DNA of 64,000 nucleotides from Micrococcaceae bacterium Sec5.1 (GTDB lineage: Bacteria > Actinomycetota > Actinomycetes > Actinomycetales > Micrococcaceae): positions 2,108,001 through 2,172,000 of the forward strand of contig CP143430.1 in the NCBI GenBank assembly GCA_039636795.1. The letters run 5' to 3'. The notes under the pieces were generated by a model. That model made no database searches. It was not told the DNA's origin and saw nothing but the letters and a program-made list of their open reading frames with translations. How positions within the stretch are numbered: position 1 is the stretch's first letter; the number at the start of each line of letters is the position of its first letter. The position numbers and the translations under genes are program-made. This document shows, piece after piece, positions 63,010 through 64,000 of the stretch.

Positions 63010-63443
63010 GTGTGGATCTGTACTTTCCGGAGCCGTTCGTTACCCCCCGGCCAATGCCGGACGGGTTCGACCTCCCGCATTTCGACGGGCTGCGTGAGCA
63101 TCGGCTCGTGCTGCCACACTGCGGCCAATGCGGAACATGGACATGGCCTCCCGATGTCGTCTGCTGGAAATGCCACACGTTTGGGTTGAACTGGGATGAA
63201 ACCGAGCCGGAGGGCACGGTCTATAGCTGGACGCGCGTCTGGCACGCTGCGCGGCCACAGCTCGCGGGCGCTGTCCCCTATATCGTGGCGCTGGTGGAAC
63301 TGCCGAACGCGAGCAATGTGCGTCTGATCGGCAACCTGCTTGGTCCCGGCGACCAGGACGTCTCGATCGGGACTCCCGTTAAAGGTATCTTCGAGGATGC
63401 GGAGGACGGTACGTACACGCTTTTGCAGTGGGCGAGAGCGTAG
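63006..63443 (+). CDS. DUF35 OB-fold zinc-ribbon protein, partner of the Ltp-type enzyme
   Basis: 145 residues from GTG 63006, overlapping the upstream stop; the open frame continues upstream only inside the Ltp gene. A rubredoxin-like zinc ribbon is visible: C39-x2-C42 and C53-x2-C56. The C-terminal OB fold follows (GTVYSWTRVWHAARP, YIVALVELPNASNVRLIGNL). DUF35 proteins bind thiolase-like or MaoC-like partners and are required for their activity, as in ChsH2-Ltp2. The arrangement strongly suggests a heteromeric complex with the preceding gene product. Confidence 0.92.
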   Translation: MSVDLYFPEPFVTPRPMPDGFDLPHFDGLREHRLVLPHCGQCGTWTWPPDVVCWKCHTFGLNWDETEPEGTVYSWTRVWHAARPQLAGAVPYIVALVELPNASNVRLIGNLLGPGDQDVSIGTPVKGIFEDAEDGTYTLLQWARA

Positions 63444-63559
63444 GTCGGCTCACCGTTCGGACGTTGCACTAGTTGTACTTCCTCGGGTGGTTGTGAAACG
63501 CGTGACATAGCGAAGACCGCCGACCAGGATGTTGGTTACCACACCCGCATCTGTAAACC

Positions 63560-63870
63560 GGAGGTCTCCAGGACACACGCTATTGCTGCGTTGATACCTG
63601 AGGGACGACGTCTTGCCCTGTTGATAACTCGGGATGGCTGGTCCCTTCGCCGTGCGGCCGAACGGTGTCATTGTTCACCTGCAACGGCGAAACGATGGGT
63701 CGATCGGTACCGGGCAGGATTGCCGTTGAGGTACCGCAGCTCTCGGCCGCCGTCCTGCCCGAAATCAGTGACCGCGGCGTACGGAACGCCGCATCATCGC
63801 GTTGCGTTTCACCGCCCGGTGGGGCCCGCACCGCCTCGCCTATCACCTGGGATTGCAGCGCGAGATAAAG
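63560..63870 (+). pseudogene. IS481-family transposase N-terminal remnant
   Basis: The plus strand reads PEGRRLALLITRDGWSLRRA, AERCHCSPATAKRWVDRYRA and RSSRPPSCP, the N-terminal helix-turn-helix block of IS481 transposases. A frameshift near 63755 follows, with RRIIALRFTRRWGP-like text in another frame up to about YHLGLQR at 63850. Beyond that the sequence to 64000 shows no clear match. The catalytic core is absent. Confidence 0.72.
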
Positions 63871-64000
63871 AGGCAGGGCCGCATCCCGGACCGTGCGGGT
63901 GACGGGTCCGTCACCTCGGATCCGCCCAAGACCGAAAAGCCGGGGACGCCCGCAATCGCACTGCACATACGGGAGCACCAGGATGCCGCGGCTGCGGCCC
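63871..64000. other. Right edge, no recognised feature
   Basis: An open plus-strand frame (DPPKTEKPGTPAIALHIREH) runs off the window. It cannot be assigned from this length. Confidence 0.25.

Overview
The window reads as part of a large conjugative plasmid or integrative element of a high-GC Gram-positive (actinobacterial) host. The tra genes, the methylcitrate operon, pcaFIJ and the small hypotheticals look like Arthrobacter/Paenarthrobacter-type sequence. Many genes from 34 kb onward (F420 biosynthesis, F420-dependent glucose-6-phosphate dehydrogenase, crotonases, FadD-like ligases, Ltp/DUF35 pair) resemble those of the Mycobacteriales/Rhodococcus sphere. The host assignment is inferred from protein style, not from a marker gene. 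No rRNA, tRNA or CRISPR array was seen.

Layout. (1) 1-9.6 kb, conjugation: the 3' end of a VirB4-like ATPase, a VirD4/TraG coupling protein, a DUF4913 protein, an ArdC-type antirestriction protein, SSB, a small gene behind a LexA-like box, a membrane protein and, on the other strand, a MobF relaxase-helicase with a small coiled-coil partner. (2) 9.6-10.9 kb, gene remnants. (3) 10.9-20 kb, catabolism: an IclR regulator divergent from a three-gene biotin-dependent carboxylase (carboxyltransferase, BCCP, biotin carboxylase), then pcaF-pcaI-pcaJ and an acyl-CoA ligase-like gene. (4) 20-24.3 kb, a graveyard: decayed glycogen-debranching gene, crotonase tail, IS5-type remnant. (5) 24.3-30.3 kb: adk, panD and a GntR-prpD-prpB-prpC methylcitrate operon that detoxifies propionyl-CoA. 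(6) 30.3-33.3 kb: a prpB remnant and an IS with a tandem 842-bp duplication. (7) 33.5-42.3 kb: a coenzyme F420 island (cofE, cofC, fbiC-like, alpha/beta hydrolase, Baeyer-Villiger-type monooxygenase, cofD) bracketed by SnoaL-like remnants sharing a 35-bp direct repeat. (8) 42.3-48.7 kb: IS21/ISL3 debris, nitroreductase, broken TRAP binding protein, F420-dependent glucose-6-phosphate dehydrogenase (fgd), enoyl-CoA hydratase. (9) 48.46-53.52 kb: a nested insertion in which a recombinase-in-trio (RIT) element sits inside an IS630-like element, itself inside a tetR gene. (10) 53.5-63.4 kb: a divergent CoA-ester degradation cluster (crotonase, FabK/YrpB-type flavoprotein, thioesterase-like protein, nitroreductase, thiolase; then two AMP-forming ligases, an Ltp-type thiolase and a DUF35 protein). 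(11) the right edge: an IS481-type remnant.

How it may work together. The right half looks like an imported pathway that activates an unknown acid to its CoA ester and shortens or opens it by beta-oxidation and retro-aldol/thiolytic steps. fgd would supply reduced F420 to unseen reductases, and the plasmid carries its own F420 synthesis genes. The left half handles the products: propionyl-CoA through methylcitrate, 3-oxoadipate through pcaFIJ, and possibly a carboxylation through the biotin enzyme. The most unusual point is that the FbiC-like protein keeps the CofG radical-SAM cysteines but has none in the CofH half.
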